DNA of 64,000 bases from Poecilobothrus nobilitatus (taxonomy: Eukaryota > Arthropoda > Insecta > Diptera > Dolichopodidae), in the NCBI GenBank assembly GCA_947095535.1, contig OX352772.1:227717651-227781650 (forward strand). Direction: 5' to 3'. The translations under genes were made by a program, and so were the position numbers. Of the stretch, positions 51,317 through 62,142 are shown in pieces (position 1 is the stretch's first letter; each line of letters starts with the position of its first letter). The notes below the pieces were generated by a model, which was given only the letters and a program-made list of their open reading frames with translations, made no database searches and had not been told where the DNA came from.

Positions 51317-52699
51317 AACTTTCAGAATCACTTTCACTCAAATCTTCCGAATCGTGCTCATGCAAACTTTCAAAATCATTACCAATAAAATGCGCAATAC
51401 CATTATAACAAAAATTTTTACCAAAACCCTGGAACAGATCCAACAAATATTGAACAGTCGCAACATTCGAGAACAAATCATTATTATCAGAATAGGCCTA
51501 AACAAATTTTGAAAACTTCTCTGCTAACGGTAATAGCTAGAGACCGTTATTTCAACAGTCTCATTAAAATAATAGATTCCAAAAAATCTTTTATACCAAA
51601 TCTTAAATTGTTGATCAACAACCTTTACAAACCTGTACTGAATGTAAAGATTGCTCACTTAGATTGATAACGGAAATAATTACAATTTTTTAGATTAAAC
51701 TGCTCTTTGTTACCCTACATAGAACACCAAACGGAGAAATTTTAAAATTCTTAATTGACACAGGCTCGAACAAAAATTACATTCAGCATTCATGATTAGT
51801 CAAAAATCCTATTCAAAACAAACAAAATGTTTACTCTAATTCAATAGGCGGTAGCACCGCGAATTAACATTCTTTAATTATAATATGATAGGGATAATAA
51901 GTAGTGATTGTCTTAAGTATTTGAATGCCATAATTCATGCAAATAAAAATTTCTTCACTATTAAACCAAATATAAAAATCTATTTAAAACAAGCTACTTC
52001 TGACTCAGTAAATCGCATTAATGTTAGGACATCTGATAACAAAATGCAAAGAAATGCAAGAAGAAAAACTTAACTATCTTATAAATAATAATTTACTCCT
52101 ATTCGATGACCCTAATGAAAGTCTCACTTAAACAACTACTGTTAAGTGAAATTAGAACCTCGACTAACGAATCAGTATATTCGAAAAGTTATCCCTATCC
52201 TCCCTATCCATCCCTGTCCCTATGTGTTTAAAACAAATTGGAAAACAAATCTAGTAACTTTTAAATGACGGTATAATAAGGCAGTCAAGATCGCTGTATA
52301 GATCGTTGCAAAACAAGAGGACGCATCCGATGAAAAAAAATATAGAATGGTAATAGACTATATAAAGTTAAATACTGTAGCAAACAAATACCCGATTCCA
52401 GAAATAAATGAGGTTCTTGCCAATCTTGGCCAAAATAATTTTTTTTCAATCATTGATTGAAAAAGTTGTTTCCATCAAATAGCTCTAAGAACTGCGATAT
52501 TGAAAAAACTGCATTTGCGGTAAACAATGGAAAGTGTGTGTTCACTCGATTCCCATTTGGATTGAAAAATGCAACCACTATATTTGAAAGGGCTCTGGAT
52601 GATATTCTCAGATACCATATTGAAGTACGTTGCCATGTCTATACCGATGACATTATTATTTTTAGTAAAAATTAAGAAGATCACTTTAAAAACCTCAAG
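51317..52699 (+). pseudogene. Gypsy gag tail-protease-RT remnant, unit 7
   Basis: Starts in the Gln/Asn-rich gag tail. Base changes not seen elsewhere (ACCAATAAAATGCGC, ACCCTGGAAC). The extra ATCAACAA near 51614 lets the gag end read INNLYKPVLNVKIAHLD, a more complete version than in units 1-6. About 80 bp of protease text is missing after GCACCGCGA. The RT has AAGTGTGTG (Tyr to Cys) but the same TGA after FSIID. Confidence 0.82.
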
Positions 52700-53010
52700 T
52701 AACTGAAGGTTATTAATATTACACCAATTATAAAAGTTACTAAGATCAACTTGCAATGCTATTGAATCATCTAAGAAGGAAATTTTCTTGTACATCTACA
52801 TAATATCATCAGCATAAATTCTAAATTCTGATTGTTTATCTTGATAACTACATACAGAGAATATATTAAATAAAGCTTTTTCCTAAGCTTCCATTTGATA
52901 TTAGGAAGGTTGAAATCGCCGCAGAGAATAATATCATCATTGTACTTAAATTTACAAATTAATGAATCAATAATATCAATTTTGATAATATATTATACCG
53001 ACCAATGATA
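52699..53010 (-). pseudogene. LINE RT scrap joined to endonuclease motif at the array's right edge
   Basis: The minus-strand YADDI/FYNWC scrap is present as in each unit, but upstream of it the text continues beyond the usual unit end (52903) into DDIILCGDFNLPNIKWK, the catalytic Asp/Asn strand of an APE endonuclease. Endonuclease and RT pieces are joined by a deletion. Inner units share CCATTTGA at this point and then switch to the next unit start, so the tandem junction was made inside this LINE. Confidence 0.68.
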
Positions 53011-53700
53011 ATAAGATTTGCAAATTGCAGTTGAATTTTTATTGCAATTATTTCTATTATATCAACGGTTCCTCTATGTGGAAATATTAATTCCGAAGAA
53101 CTCCTAAGATTTTTAGACAAAATTGAACCATATATGTCTTTCTTGCAGTCGGTACACGAGTCTTACATTTTCAACAATCTTGACATCTCTAAATTTAGCC
53201 AAGCTATATCTGCTGTTATGATTGTTTTGAAAAGATGTTTAGATTATCTTTACTAGAGGCGGTAAGAGATGATCAAAGATTGGTGAGGTTAAAGTTGAAA
53301 CGCTGAGGTTCTATTCATTTGAGGCAGTAGCTTTATTTAAAGTTCCATTACAATTAATTCCCTCTGCGATAGTAGTGATTGGATTTAAGTGAGATTTAGG
53401 CTGTAATGAGGAAGAATGATTGCCAGTAGAAAACGGTAAAATATGTAAAGAATTTGATGGATCGCGAGAGTTGTTAGTTTTACCGTAAATAAAATTATAA
53501 TATTTATTTGAAATAGAATTTTTAAATTTGGAGAACATATCATCTAAAAATGAATCACTATGATGTTTATTACTAAAATATTTACAAATATTAATAGATC
53601 TAGTAGGTTTATTAATTAAAAGAAAATTTTCAGTAGTATTTATTAGAGGAGAATTTTTAATAGTATTAACAGGAGCTACTCTAATACATAATTTGTAAAT
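53011..53700 (-). pseudogene. Decayed LINE coding text, right flank of array
   Basis: Minus-strand text with a 75-codon open piece (53311-53538, containing MFSKFKNSISNKYYNF) and further reading toward the endonuclease motif at 53010 in shifting frames (SLAKFRDVKIVENV). Likely the 5' part of the same LINE, but no motif beyond the downstream GDFN fixes its identity. Confidence 0.4.
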
Positions 53701-54325
53701 TATGTTTCATATTTTATAATTTAATTGTATTATACTAATAATTATATGTCTATTATCAGAAAAATCAATAAAAAATTTTTTATTAGCCTAACCTAACCTA
53801 ATGAATCTTAAATATTTGAAAAGATACCATGTTATAAATACAATATATTATGTATATTTTCAACCAAGCATTTCATATGTAAGTAGCCAGTGTCTCTATC
53901 TTTCTTATAGTGATGTGTTATAAAACGATTAAATTTATTTTTCGTGTACGTATGTCACGTTCGTCATATTTCTCGTTACTTGAAATTTTGTCTTCATATT
54001 GTAGCAGTACATGTAAGTACCGTATTCAATAACTTATATGAATTTATAACTGTTAAAAAAATCTTGTCGTTTCGCATTTTTAGATTTGAAAAATATTAAA
54101 TATAACCTGAGATATACACTTTCAAAAATAGGGTTTATTCAAATTTTGAGGGCTGTAGTCCGTAACGGGTAGAGTCACATAAAAAAGTTGTTCTACAATA
54201 TTAACTGTTTTTAACTGTATACAAGATTAACTGTTGAACAATTTTTTGAATCAAACACTATTCGTTTAAATTCAGCACTATACCAAGTTTCATTGCCATT
54301 TAAAGAGATAACCTAGCAACATCAT
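53701..54325. other. AT-rich gap with three CCTAA repeats
   Basis: No coding sense is seen. 53787-53801 is exactly three CCTAA units, the insect telomeric pentamer in reverse; it is too short to indicate a telomere. The rest is unassigned. Confidence 0.5.
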
Positions 54326-54575
54326 TTTGGGAAATCAAAAGACATTGCGGTGCGCCGCTTGTATCAGCTTGAACACAGATTTGAAAAAAATTCGAATCTA
54401 AAAAAGGATTGTCAAAAATGTTTACAAGAATACATCGATCTTGGTCATATGATACAAGTTACTAATGGGGAAGATAGTTTCTCATCATACAAAACTAACT
54501 TCACGCATTACAATTGTTGTTACCTTCCACATAATGCCGTAATTAAGGAGATGAGAGCCACAACGAAGCTACGCG
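54326..54575 (+). pseudogene. BEL/Pao pol fragment, left part
   Basis: The plus strand reads AVRRLYQLEHRFEKN, LKKDCQKCLQEYIDLGHM and YLPHNAVIKE, the conserved segment at the start of BEL/Pao reverse transcriptases (an Arg-Phe/Leu-x-x-Leu-Glu block, EYxxLGHM, then YYLPHHAV). The frame runs into the errantivirus LTR at 54576 and continues on the far side at 62533. No start codon belongs to it; it is the middle of a larger, lost polyprotein. Confidence 0.8.
54572..54575. repeat. Target site duplication CGCG, left
   Basis: CGCG directly precedes the left LTR and is repeated at 62529-62532 directly after the right LTR. Four-base duplications of alternating purine-pyrimidine sites are typical of errantiviruses. 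Confidence 0.9.
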
Positions 54576-54944
54576 ACTTATAAGTTTCGTTTTTACATTA
54601 ATAAAAAAAAACAAACTTTATTTTTAAATATTCTTTAATTTAACTTTACTGGTTACAGGTATGATAATAATAATTACTTTCAGAATAAAATATTACAGGT
54701 ATTTATAGTTAAAAGGATGCATTGTCAGCGAAACATATATTATGTTAAAGAAATTTGGATAATTAATATTTAAAGTTTCCCAATTGTTATTAACTAATTT
54801 AATTCTGCTGACATTGCGTCTGAACAAAAAGGTGAACAACATATGAAATTTAGTTTACATAAAAATAAATGTTAATTATACAATATTAAGTTAAATTATA
54901 TGTTAAGTTAAGTTATGGTTATATATTAGGATGATCATATAACT
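54576..54944 (-). repeat. 3' LTR (369 bp)
   Basis: Matches 62160-62528 except at 54642. On the coding strand it begins AGTTATATGATC and ends CTTATAAGT. AATAAA (54622-54617) lies about 40 nt from the end and may serve as polyadenylation signal. The env frame ends just inside it (54935). Confidence 0.95.
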
Positions 54945-56549
54945 CCTCCCCCCTTTGTGTGAAGTGTGGGCCATCGAAGAGTTGATGCTGGTTTTCCTGG
55001 AATGTCATTTTGTGTGATATGATTTGTGACTGGAATACTAAATTGCTTTTCTGAAATTTTCTTATAAAAGAGGTATATTAGTATAATTATAGTAAAAAAT
55101 AGAGTTACTAATATTATAATAAAATTAATGATTTGTTTTTCTGATGTTGCAACTTCCAATAGTTTTACTGTTTTTTGGTTTTCGATATGAAATGATTCTA
55201 ATTTCTGTAGGTTTAGATCTTTGATGTTGTTTGAGTAGTTGATTCGTAGTGGTATTGAAGGTAACAAATGAATTTCATCCCAATGTTTTGTATTGAAGCT
55301 TTGGTAGTAAAAATTGTTTATTTCAATAGTGCAATTATTGTAATGTATTAACTTGGTCCCTTTAACTTTGATTTGATGAGGTTCACAGGATGATTTTAAT
55401 GTTATTTCTGAACTGTTCATGATAAGAATGTAATTTGGTTCTGGCTGGATGATCTTTGGTACAAATAGTTGTTCTCTTAATGTGCAATTGGCTGGAAGGT
55501 TTTGGATTATTTTGCCAATACAGCTGGATTTTTCTGTTATTTCTTGATTTGTAGATTCAGTACAATAAAATATATTTTCTACTCTTGGACATGCTTCGTC
55601 AAAATATTGAATGTTATTAAGGTTATATGTTAAAAAAGGTTTTGTATGAATGGTTTTTGTATTATTAATAGGAAGTGGGATTACATGAATCATTGAAGAT
55701 GATTCAGGGGATAAAATTGGAATTTTAATGTTAAAAATAATATTAGTATTATTATAATAGGCTTGTAAACCTAGTAATTGGTAGATATTCTCATCTGAAT
55801 TGAATTGAATTGAATTATTATTAAATTTTTCTCGAATATCGCTTATTTCATTTATACTAAGAATTTGTTTTGATATAATGTTTAACCGAGCTAGTACTAT
55901 TGCTTCTGCTAAACTTGTTAAGTGATTATTTAAAAGATCTATATTGTAGTTAATTTGATTGATATATTGAGATTAAATTACTAATTTTTCATTGTAACCT
56001 GATTTTAATATGCTATTTCTAAGTTCATCTTGATAATTTCTTAAATACAGCGAAATGGTTTCTTGTTGGTCATTTATATGTCTGGTAATATTGTTAAATC
56101 TTTCTTGCATTAAATAATTAATACCTATTTGGTTGTCAATTTCTTTATTTAGATTTTGTTGGTTTCTATTTAAAGTTTGAATTGCTTCGTTAATATTATG
56201 TGCATCTTTTGCATCCATGTTACCTGTTATAGTTTTTATCATGGTACCTAGGCCATTTATAAGACCTCTTTTAATTTTTAATTTTGGATATAAAGTATTT
56301 AATTTTTGATTTAAATTTTGTAATTTTGATTTAGTTATATTTATTGAGCCTTGTAATAAAGAGTCATTGTTTAAAGAATTTATAGTATCCTCGATTTTGT
56401 CAATGGTTTCTATGTATGTATCTAGTCTTACTATATGTAACAGATTGTTGTAACCTTTTATTGTTCTAGCTGTGCCTAATTTTAACGTAAGTATTTTATT
56501 CTCCGTCAGGTCTTGTATTTCCAGTCTCTGTCCGTTGACTGTTATTATT
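54935..56549 (-). pseudogene. Errantivirus env (F-like fusion glycoprotein) with one premature stop
   Basis: The frame opens at the end of pol and runs to 54935. Visible features in order: a furin-like KIKR at about 56265, directly followed by a fusion-peptide-like stretch (GLINGLGTMIKTITG); a heptad-rich helix; a TAA at 55973-55975; then the rest of the ectodomain with several Cys and N-glycosylation sites; a transmembrane segment rich in Ile/Leu/Phe at about 55125-55055; and a short cytoplasmic tail. In errantiviruses env is made from a spliced mRNA and mediates membrane fusion. The same frame continues on both sides of the stop. The true start is not fixed because it depends on splicing. 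Confidence 0.8.
54945..54956 (-). promoter_or_regulatory. Polypurine tract
   Basis: Coding-strand AAAGGGGGGAGG directly abuts the 3' LTR, the position from which plus-strand DNA synthesis is primed. Confidence 0.88.
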
Positions 56550-59500
56550 CTGAAATTTAAGTTTTCTTTTAATTTTAGCTTTATGAAATTTTCTATTTTT
56601 AAGATTTTTAATTGTTATTTTCCTGTTTTCTTTTACCCTATGTTTTGAAAATCTTGGTGTCATTTTATTTCTTTTAAATTCTTTTCTAAATATTTGATCG
56701 TTTTCTTGATAGTTTTCTGGTTCTTGTCTATTTTTATTTAATTTTTCGATTAAGGTTTTTGTTTTATTTTCTACTAATTTTTCTATTTCTGGGAAAAGCT
56801 TATTTTGAAATTCGTTCAGTTTTTCTAGGTAGTCATGTTCGTTATTAGGTGAAATTTGTTTTAGAAAGGTGTATGGTCTTCCGTAAAATAATTCGTACGG
56901 TGTCAGTTTTGTTGTAGAATGTACTGCATTGTTATAAGTTATTAAACATTCATTCAAGATGTCGTCATGGTCTTTGTCTCTTGATTTTTCATGTACTATT
57001 CTATATATTTCAGTTAAAGTAGAGTGCATTCTTTCTACAATGCCATTACTACTAGTTTGTTGAAATGATGTAAGATGGTGATTGATATTATATTGTCCAC
57101 AAAAATCTTGAAATATGGTTGATGTGAATTCACCGCCTTGGTCTGACACAATTGTTTCTGGAATGCCGTGAAGGCTAAAGAAATTTCTTAGAGATTTTAT
57201 CATATTTAAACTATTTCTGTTAGTTACCGTGTAGGCTGCCGCAAATCGAGAAAATTTGTCAACTATAGTTAAGATTTTATGATTATTTATTGAATATATG
57301 TCTATGTGTAAAATTTCCATAGGTTTCTTAGCTATTACAGGTATTTCGTATTTTGGTTTAGGTGGGTGACGGTCATATTTTAATAAATCACAATTATTTA
57401 TTATTTTACTAATTTTTTCCTTCATTAATGGAAAATAAAATTCTCTTTTGAGATGAAGTATTGTTTCAGTGATACCTCTATGATTATTTTTTAAATGATA
57501 GTCCCTAATTGTTTTATCCTGTTCGTCTTCATTGATTATATCTTTTAGTATTTCGGTACAACGAATAAGTTTTAATGATCCACATCTAGCGAAATGTTTT
57601 GAAAAAGAACTTTGAATGAGTTTAAAAGTAGAATCGTCTGTATATATAGCGGTAAGTTTGTTATGAGGTACAAATTTCTTTAAAATGTCAGTTATGGTTT
57701 CTTCTGTAAAGTTAGGTAACCTTATAGTTCGTTTTTGTTTATTCCGAAAAGGTACTTCAAGTTGAATTGGAGGTTTTCTATCTGAGATTGACAAAATTAA
57801 CTGATGGTTAAATTCATTTAACGGTCGTATTGCAATGGGAATTCCGTCATTCATATCTTCTGAAGCTGAATGAACAGTTGATCCAAATGTTCCTTGTACA
57901 GTAGAATTTGCATCAAGATCGTGTGCATGTATTTCATCTATTTTAATGCGACTTAAAGCATCGGCATTTGAATTTATTACGCCTTTTTTATACACAATTT
58001 CATAATCAAACTCCTCGAGTTTTAGTCGCCATCGAACAAGTCTTGAGTTGGGTTCTTTAAGATTCATCAACCAAACTAAAGGTTTGTGATCGGTTACTAT
58101 CTTGAATTTGTTTCCAAAGATGTAAGGCCGGAAATATTTTGTTGCCCAAACTATGGCCAACAGTTCCTTTTCTATGGTTGAATAGTTAATTTCAGAGCTT
58201 GTTAACGTTCTACTTGCATAGCATATCGGTTTATCTTGTCCAATTGTTCCTTGTGAAAGGATGGTACCAATGGCAAAATTGCTTGCATCAGTAGTGACTA
58301 TAAAAGGTTTAGAGAAATCCGGGTATTGAAGGATTGGATCATTCATTAGAATATCTTTACAGGTTTCAAATGTTTTAATATAACGTTCGTCTAGTATAAT
58401 TTTCTTACCTTTTTTCAAACATTCAGATAAAGGTTTGGTAAGTTTTGCGAAGTCCTTGATAAACTTTCTATAATATCCTAGAAGACCAAGAAATGATTTT
58501 ATCTCTTTTGGGGTCTTGGGTAAAGGAAATTTCTTTATAGCATGAATTTTATCAGGATTCGGTTTAACTCCATCAGTTGTTACAAGATGTCCAAGAAATG
58601 CAATTTCTTTTTTTAGAAATTCTGATTTATCGAGTTGGACTTTAAAATTAGCTTCTTGTAATTTTTTAAATACCTTCCGAAGGTTCTCGCAATGTTCCTG
58701 GAGAGATGTTGAAAAGATTATAATGTCATCGAGATAAACGAGACATATTCGTCCAACCAGATCTTTAAGAACATTATCCATCACACGTTGGAATGTGGAT
58801 GGTGCATTCTTTAGACCGAAAGGCATACGGATATATTCATAATGACCTCCGTCTACCGAAAATGCGGTCTTTTGTATATCTGCAGGATTCATCTCGATTT
58901 GATGAAATCCGCTTGCAAGATCTAAAGTTGAAAAGTAAATACATTTACCTAATTTATCCAGTATTTCATTTATATTAGGCAAGGGGTATTTATCGCTTAC
59001 GGTCTTTTCATTTAGTTTGCGATAGTCGATTACTAATCGCCATTTTTGTTTACCGCTTGCATCGCGTTTTTTCGGAACAATCCAAACAGGTGAACTCCAA
59101 GGGGAGTAACTGTTTCGAATTATACCTTGATTTAACATATCCTTTATTTGGGTTTGGATTTCATTCTTATGAATGTATGGGTAACGATAAGATTTGGCAT
59201 AAATAGGCGAATCATCTGTTAGCTTAATATTATGTTTAATCTGATTAGTAAAAGTGAGAGATTGACCTTCTTTAAAGAAAATATCTTCATATTCTTTACA
59301 AACTGCTAATAAATTTCGTTTTTCTTCGTTATTTAAATGTGAGGTTCTTATTAAATCTACTATATCTTGACGAGAAATATTTGAATTACAATTGTAATTA
59401 ATTTTGAAATTATTTATTTCAGAAAATTCTTCTTTTAAAAATGGGTGAACTTTAATAGGTTGGTCTACATAAAGAATTTCTTCTTTATTTGAAATGTTGG

Positions 59501-60086
59501 TAACTTCTATCAAACTATACCAATCTTTTGCTAAATAAATTCCTTCTGAAACTAATATTTTTGGACAAATTTCAATGTTATTGATATGAATGCTGCCATT
59601 TTTATAATCTACTGGTAGTTTTACAATTAATTTTGATTTAGGTGGTATTTGAATTTGTTCAGAAGTTAAGTTAGGTTTAAAGTGAAGATTTATTTCTGTA
59701 TTTGCAGTTAATAATTTTTTATTTGCAATATCTACTTTGGCTTTTAGAAGAGTAAGAATGTCTAATCCGATGAGTCCATCGAAATAGTCGTGAAATTTAA
59801 AAAGTAAAAGTTCCATTTGACCTATTTGTTGAAATTCCTTAAATATTGGTAAGGTAATTTTTTGGTTTATTTTATGTTTATTTAAACCTGTAACTATTGT
59901 AACTGGTTCAATTTGGGTTATGTTATTTGGGTCTACTAAAACGGGGTTAATAAAAGAAGAGGAAGCTCCTGTGTCAATTAGAAATTTTAATGGCTTATTA
60001 TTATATAAAATTTGTATATATGGTAGTATATTTCCATGTTTATTAACATCTATGTATCCGGTGGGTTTGAATCGGCAGGTAAGCAA
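56496..60086 (-). CDS. Errantivirus pol polyprotein (protease-RT-RNase H-integrase)
   Basis: 1196 codons, open throughout, entered from gag by -1 frameshift (the first codon is TTG, not ATG). Protease: FLIDTGASSSFI, catalytic Asp about residue 38. RT: LVIDYRKLNEKTVSDKYPLP at about 351-370, FSTLDLASGFHQI, RMPFGLKNAPSTFQ and the active site YLDD at about 451-454. RNase H from about 597 (VTTDASNFAIG; Asp about 600). Integrase: His pair at about 864 and 869, one Cys at about 899, then the catalytic triad at about D929 (HIDIY), D982 (VSDQGGEF) and E1018 (GIVERMHS). The second zinc-finger Cys is missing: the text reads NNCDLLKYDRH where relatives have C-x2-C. A basic C-terminal tail ends just before env. 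Domain order and length fit the family. Confidence 0.95.
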   Translation of the reverse strand: MLTCRFKPTGYIDVNKHGNILPYIQILYNNKPLKFLIDTGASSSFINPVLVDPNNITQIEPVTIVTGLNKHKINQKITLPIFKEFQQIGQMELLLFKFHDYFDGLIGLDILTLLKAKVDIANKKLLTANTEINLHFKPNLTSEQIQIPPKSKLIVKLPVDYKNGSIHINNIEICPKILVSEGIYLAKDWYSLIEVTNISNKEEILYVDQPIKVHPFLKEEFSEINNFKINYNCNSNISRQDIVDLIRTSHLNNEEKRNLLAVCKEYEDIFFKEGQSLTFTNQIKHNIKLTDDSPIYAKSYRYPYIHKNEIQTQIKDMLNQGIIRNSYSPWSSPVWIVPKKRDASGKQKWRLVIDYRKLNEKTVSDKYPLPNINEILDKLGKCIYFSTLDLASGFHQIEMNPADIQKTAFSVDGGHYEYIRMPFGLKNAPSTFQRVMDNVLKDLVGRICLVYLDDIIIFSTSLQEHCENLRKVFKKLQEANFKVQLDKSEFLKKEIAFLGHLVTTDGVKPNPDKIHAIKKFPLPKTPKEIKSFLGLLGYYRKFIKDFAKLTKPLSECLKKGKKIILDERYIKTFETCKDILMNDPILQYPDFSKPFIVTTDASNFAIGTILSQGTIGQDKPICYASRTLTSSEINYSTIEKELLAIVWATKYFRPYIFGNKFKIVTDHKPLVWLMNLKEPNSRLVRWRLKLEEFDYEIVYKKGVINSNADALSRIKIDEIHAHDLDANSTVQGTFGSTVHSASEDMNDGIPIAIRPLNEFNHQLILSISDRKPPIQLEVPFRNKQKRTIRLPNFTEETITDILKKFVPHNKLTAIYTDDSTFKLIQSSFSKHFARCGSLKLIRCTEILKDIINEDEQDKTIRDYHLKNNHRGITETILHLKREFYFPLMKEKISKIINNCDLLKYDRHPPKPKYEIPVIAKKPMEILHIDIYSINNHKILTIVDKFSRFAAAYTVTNRNSLNMIKSLRNFFSLHGIPETIVSDQGGEFTSTIFQDFCGQYNINHHLTSFQQTSSNGIVERMHSTLTEIYRIVHEKSRDKDHDDILNECLITYNNAVHSTTKLTPYELFYGRPYTFLKQISPNNEHDYLEKLNEFQNKLFPEIEKLVENKTKTLIEKLNKNRQEPENYQENDQIFRKEFKRNKMTPRFSKHRVKENRKITIKNLKNRKFHKAKIKRKLKFQNNNSQRTETGNTRPDGE

Positions 60087-61423
60087 AAATTTGAATCATC
60101 TACTTCTATATCAGGTTTTTCGGAAATGTCTTCTTCTATATTATAGTTGTAATAGTTGTCCAAGTTTGTATAAAAATGATCGTTAGAATAAATGTTGTCA
60201 TCTTTTGGATTTTGTTCTTCTACGTTAAAAAGTTCTTCGCTAATAAAGTTGGGTAATTGCGTATTTTGTCTAAAGTTATTAAATTTATTAAAGTTTGGTC
60301 TCTGAGTTGAATTTTGATTTCGAATTAATGATCTTGATCTGGCTGATCCAATGTCCATTGGGGTTGGTCTTGGCTGATATGATGTAGTTGGTCTGTTATA
60401 CTGTGCTAACTGATTATTAGCTGCGGGTCTAACAAATTGATTCCTTTGGTTGTTAAAGAAATTGTTGTTGGTACGATAATTAAAAGGATTATTCGGTCTA
60501 GGTTGAGTAAAACTATTATTATTATTTTTTGGAATTATTCCTTGTCCTCCATTTGGTCTATATGGTGTTGTAAAATTACTGAAATTATTGTTATTTTGAA
60601 TGGGCTTTATTTTAGAAGTCTGCTGATTAAAAACTCTTGTATAGAATATATTTTGTTCCTTTATACAATAAGAGAATGCAACTGCTAAAGATTGTGGTCG
60701 CATAGCACGGATGGTTGACCCTAATGGTTCTTTAAGTCCTGATAAGAAAACGTTAAGACACATTTCATTATAAAGATCTTTCTTTGCAGCTATAACACTT
60801 TGAGCTTTTTCATGTATGTTTATATGATTAAACATGGTAGCTTGAATTTCTATAACGTCAGAATAAAAATTTTCTACTGTTTTGTTATTCTGTTTTAACG
60901 TATGCAAATCTTTTATAAGGGATGTCTCGTTTCTTTTATCAGAGTAATGAAGAATCAGGTTCTCTTTCATTTTTTCCCATTCTAATGGAGTTCCATACAT
61001 ATTTAGAACTTCATTAGCCTGTCCTTCAATTTTGTTTCTAATTGCCCTAAGAATAATTTTGTCATACAAAGTCCCGTCAATTTCAGTTATTAAAGTTAGG
61101 ATTCCTTCGACATTGTCGATGAAATCGTGCAATAATCTTGGATTTCCATCGAATTTTGGTAAATCCTTTATTGCATCTGGTATTCTAAGACTGTTATAAA
61201 TGCGATTGATAGCGTCACTGTTTTGCATTATGGTTATTTCCGAATTGTACGAGTTAAAACTATGAACAGAATCTAAGCTTGAATTTAAAAAGTTATCAAG
61301 ATTAATTTGGTTATTGTTTTCGAAATCTAGGGAAGCAGGAGTACTAGTTAATAAATTTTCAGATAAATTTCGAGGAGAATATGGAGCAACTCTAGGTTTA
61401 AAGTCTTTTGACCTTTTGAACAT
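60050..61423 (-). CDS. Errantivirus gag
   Basis: ATG at 61423, 457 codons, TAG at 60050-60052. Residues about 70-270 form the capsid-like core with IPDAIKDLPKFDGNPRLLHD (the usual gypsy-family entry), YSDKRNETSLIKDL and NVFLSGLKEPLG. The C-terminal third is Asn/Gln/Arg-rich (NRPTTSYQPRPTPMDIG) without a CCHC knuckle, as is common in errantivirus gag. It assembles the particle that packages the element RNA. It overlaps pol by 37 bases. Confidence 0.93.
   Translation of the reverse strand: MFKRSKDFKPRVAPYSPRNLSENLLTSTPASLDFENNNQINLDNFLNSSLDSVHSFNSYNSEITIMQNSDAINRIYNSLRIPDAIKDLPKFDGNPRLLHDFIDNVEGILTLITEIDGTLYDKIILRAIRNKIEGQANEVLNMYGTPLEWEKMKENLILHYSDKRNETSLIKDLHTLKQNNKTVENFYSDVIEIQATMFNHINIHEKAQSVIAAKKDLYNEMCLNVFLSGLKEPLGSTIRAMRPQSLAVAFSYCIKEQNIFYTRVFNQQTSKIKPIQNNNNFSNFTTPYRPNGGQGIIPKNNNNSFTQPRPNNPFNYRTNNNFFNNQRNQFVRPAANNQLAQYNRPTTSYQPRPTPMDIGSARSRSLIRNQNSTQRPNFNKFNNFRQNTQLPNFISEELFNVEEQNPKDDNIYSNDHFYTNLDNYYNYNIEEDISEKPDIEVDDSNFCLPADSNPPDT
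60086..60092 (-). promoter_or_regulatory. Likely -1 frameshift heptamer (A AAT TTT)
   Basis: On the coding strand the gag-pol overlap holds A-AAT-TTT, of form X-XXY-YYZ, in the gag frame (AAT at 60091-60089). The pol frame is -1 relative to gag and is closed by TGA just upstream, so the shift must occur in the short overlap up to the gag TAG. No other slippery heptamer is seen there. Confidence 0.75.
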
Positions 61424-62142
61424 TTATATTTTTCTAAGAAATAAGTTTTTTTTTTTTTGAATAATTCACTGTGCCTAAGGCAGCCTCACCTTAGGTATCG
61501 AAGAATAGGCTTGATCACAGTGAAAATATTAAAAATTTTAATTTTTTATACTTTTTATTTTATAACTTTTTTTTTTTATAATCTTATATATTTATAATTT
61601 TCTTATATTTTTTGTTTTCTCTTACTTTAATTTAATAGGAATTGATTTGGAAGGAAGTATAGGATAGTAATAAAAATTTTGACTTACGTGAGCATGAGAA
61701 GAAAAATACTCATTGTATCTGTAGGCTCGTTGTTGTTCTAGGATCCAAATTAAAGAACTGAAGTTCACCAGTTGACCTTTTGATGTGTTTCCAATTTGCA
61801 CTTTATATAATATACAGCTTAATCTTGTTGCTTCCAAATTATTCACGTTCACAAAAATTCTGGATTTCTAATTTTTCACAATATTCCTTTGTGGTATTAA
61901 ATTCCAGTTTTAATAAATTATTTAATAACAATATTCCTTTGTTATAAAAATTTTCACAATTTTATTTTAATTTTATTAAAATGTTTTTATTTAAATTAAA
62001 AATAGTTTAATGTTTTTTTTTTTATTTTAATAATATATTTATTAAAATTAGTTCTTATTTTATTTTTTTATTAGATATTTAATTTTAAGCGATATATATA
62101 TTAACCGGAACACACTTTAATTAAAAGGATCACTGTTTTTGG
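61424..62142 (-). other. Errantivirus 5' leader with candidate splice donor
   Basis: About 720 nt between primer site and gag start. A 76-codon upstream frame starts at 61852 and crosses a strong donor-like CAC/GTAAGT (GTAAGT at 61687-61682). A donor here would suit a spliced env mRNA; the matching acceptor near the pol end (for example TTTCAG at 56555-56550) does not keep the phase of the upstream frame, so the pairing is unresolved. Poly(T)-rich text fills the rest. Confidence 0.5.

Noticed and set aside
56550..56555. TTTCAG as the env splice acceptor for the donor at 61687
   Set aside because: With the upstream 76-codon frame the join would be out of phase with env, so the pairing is left open.
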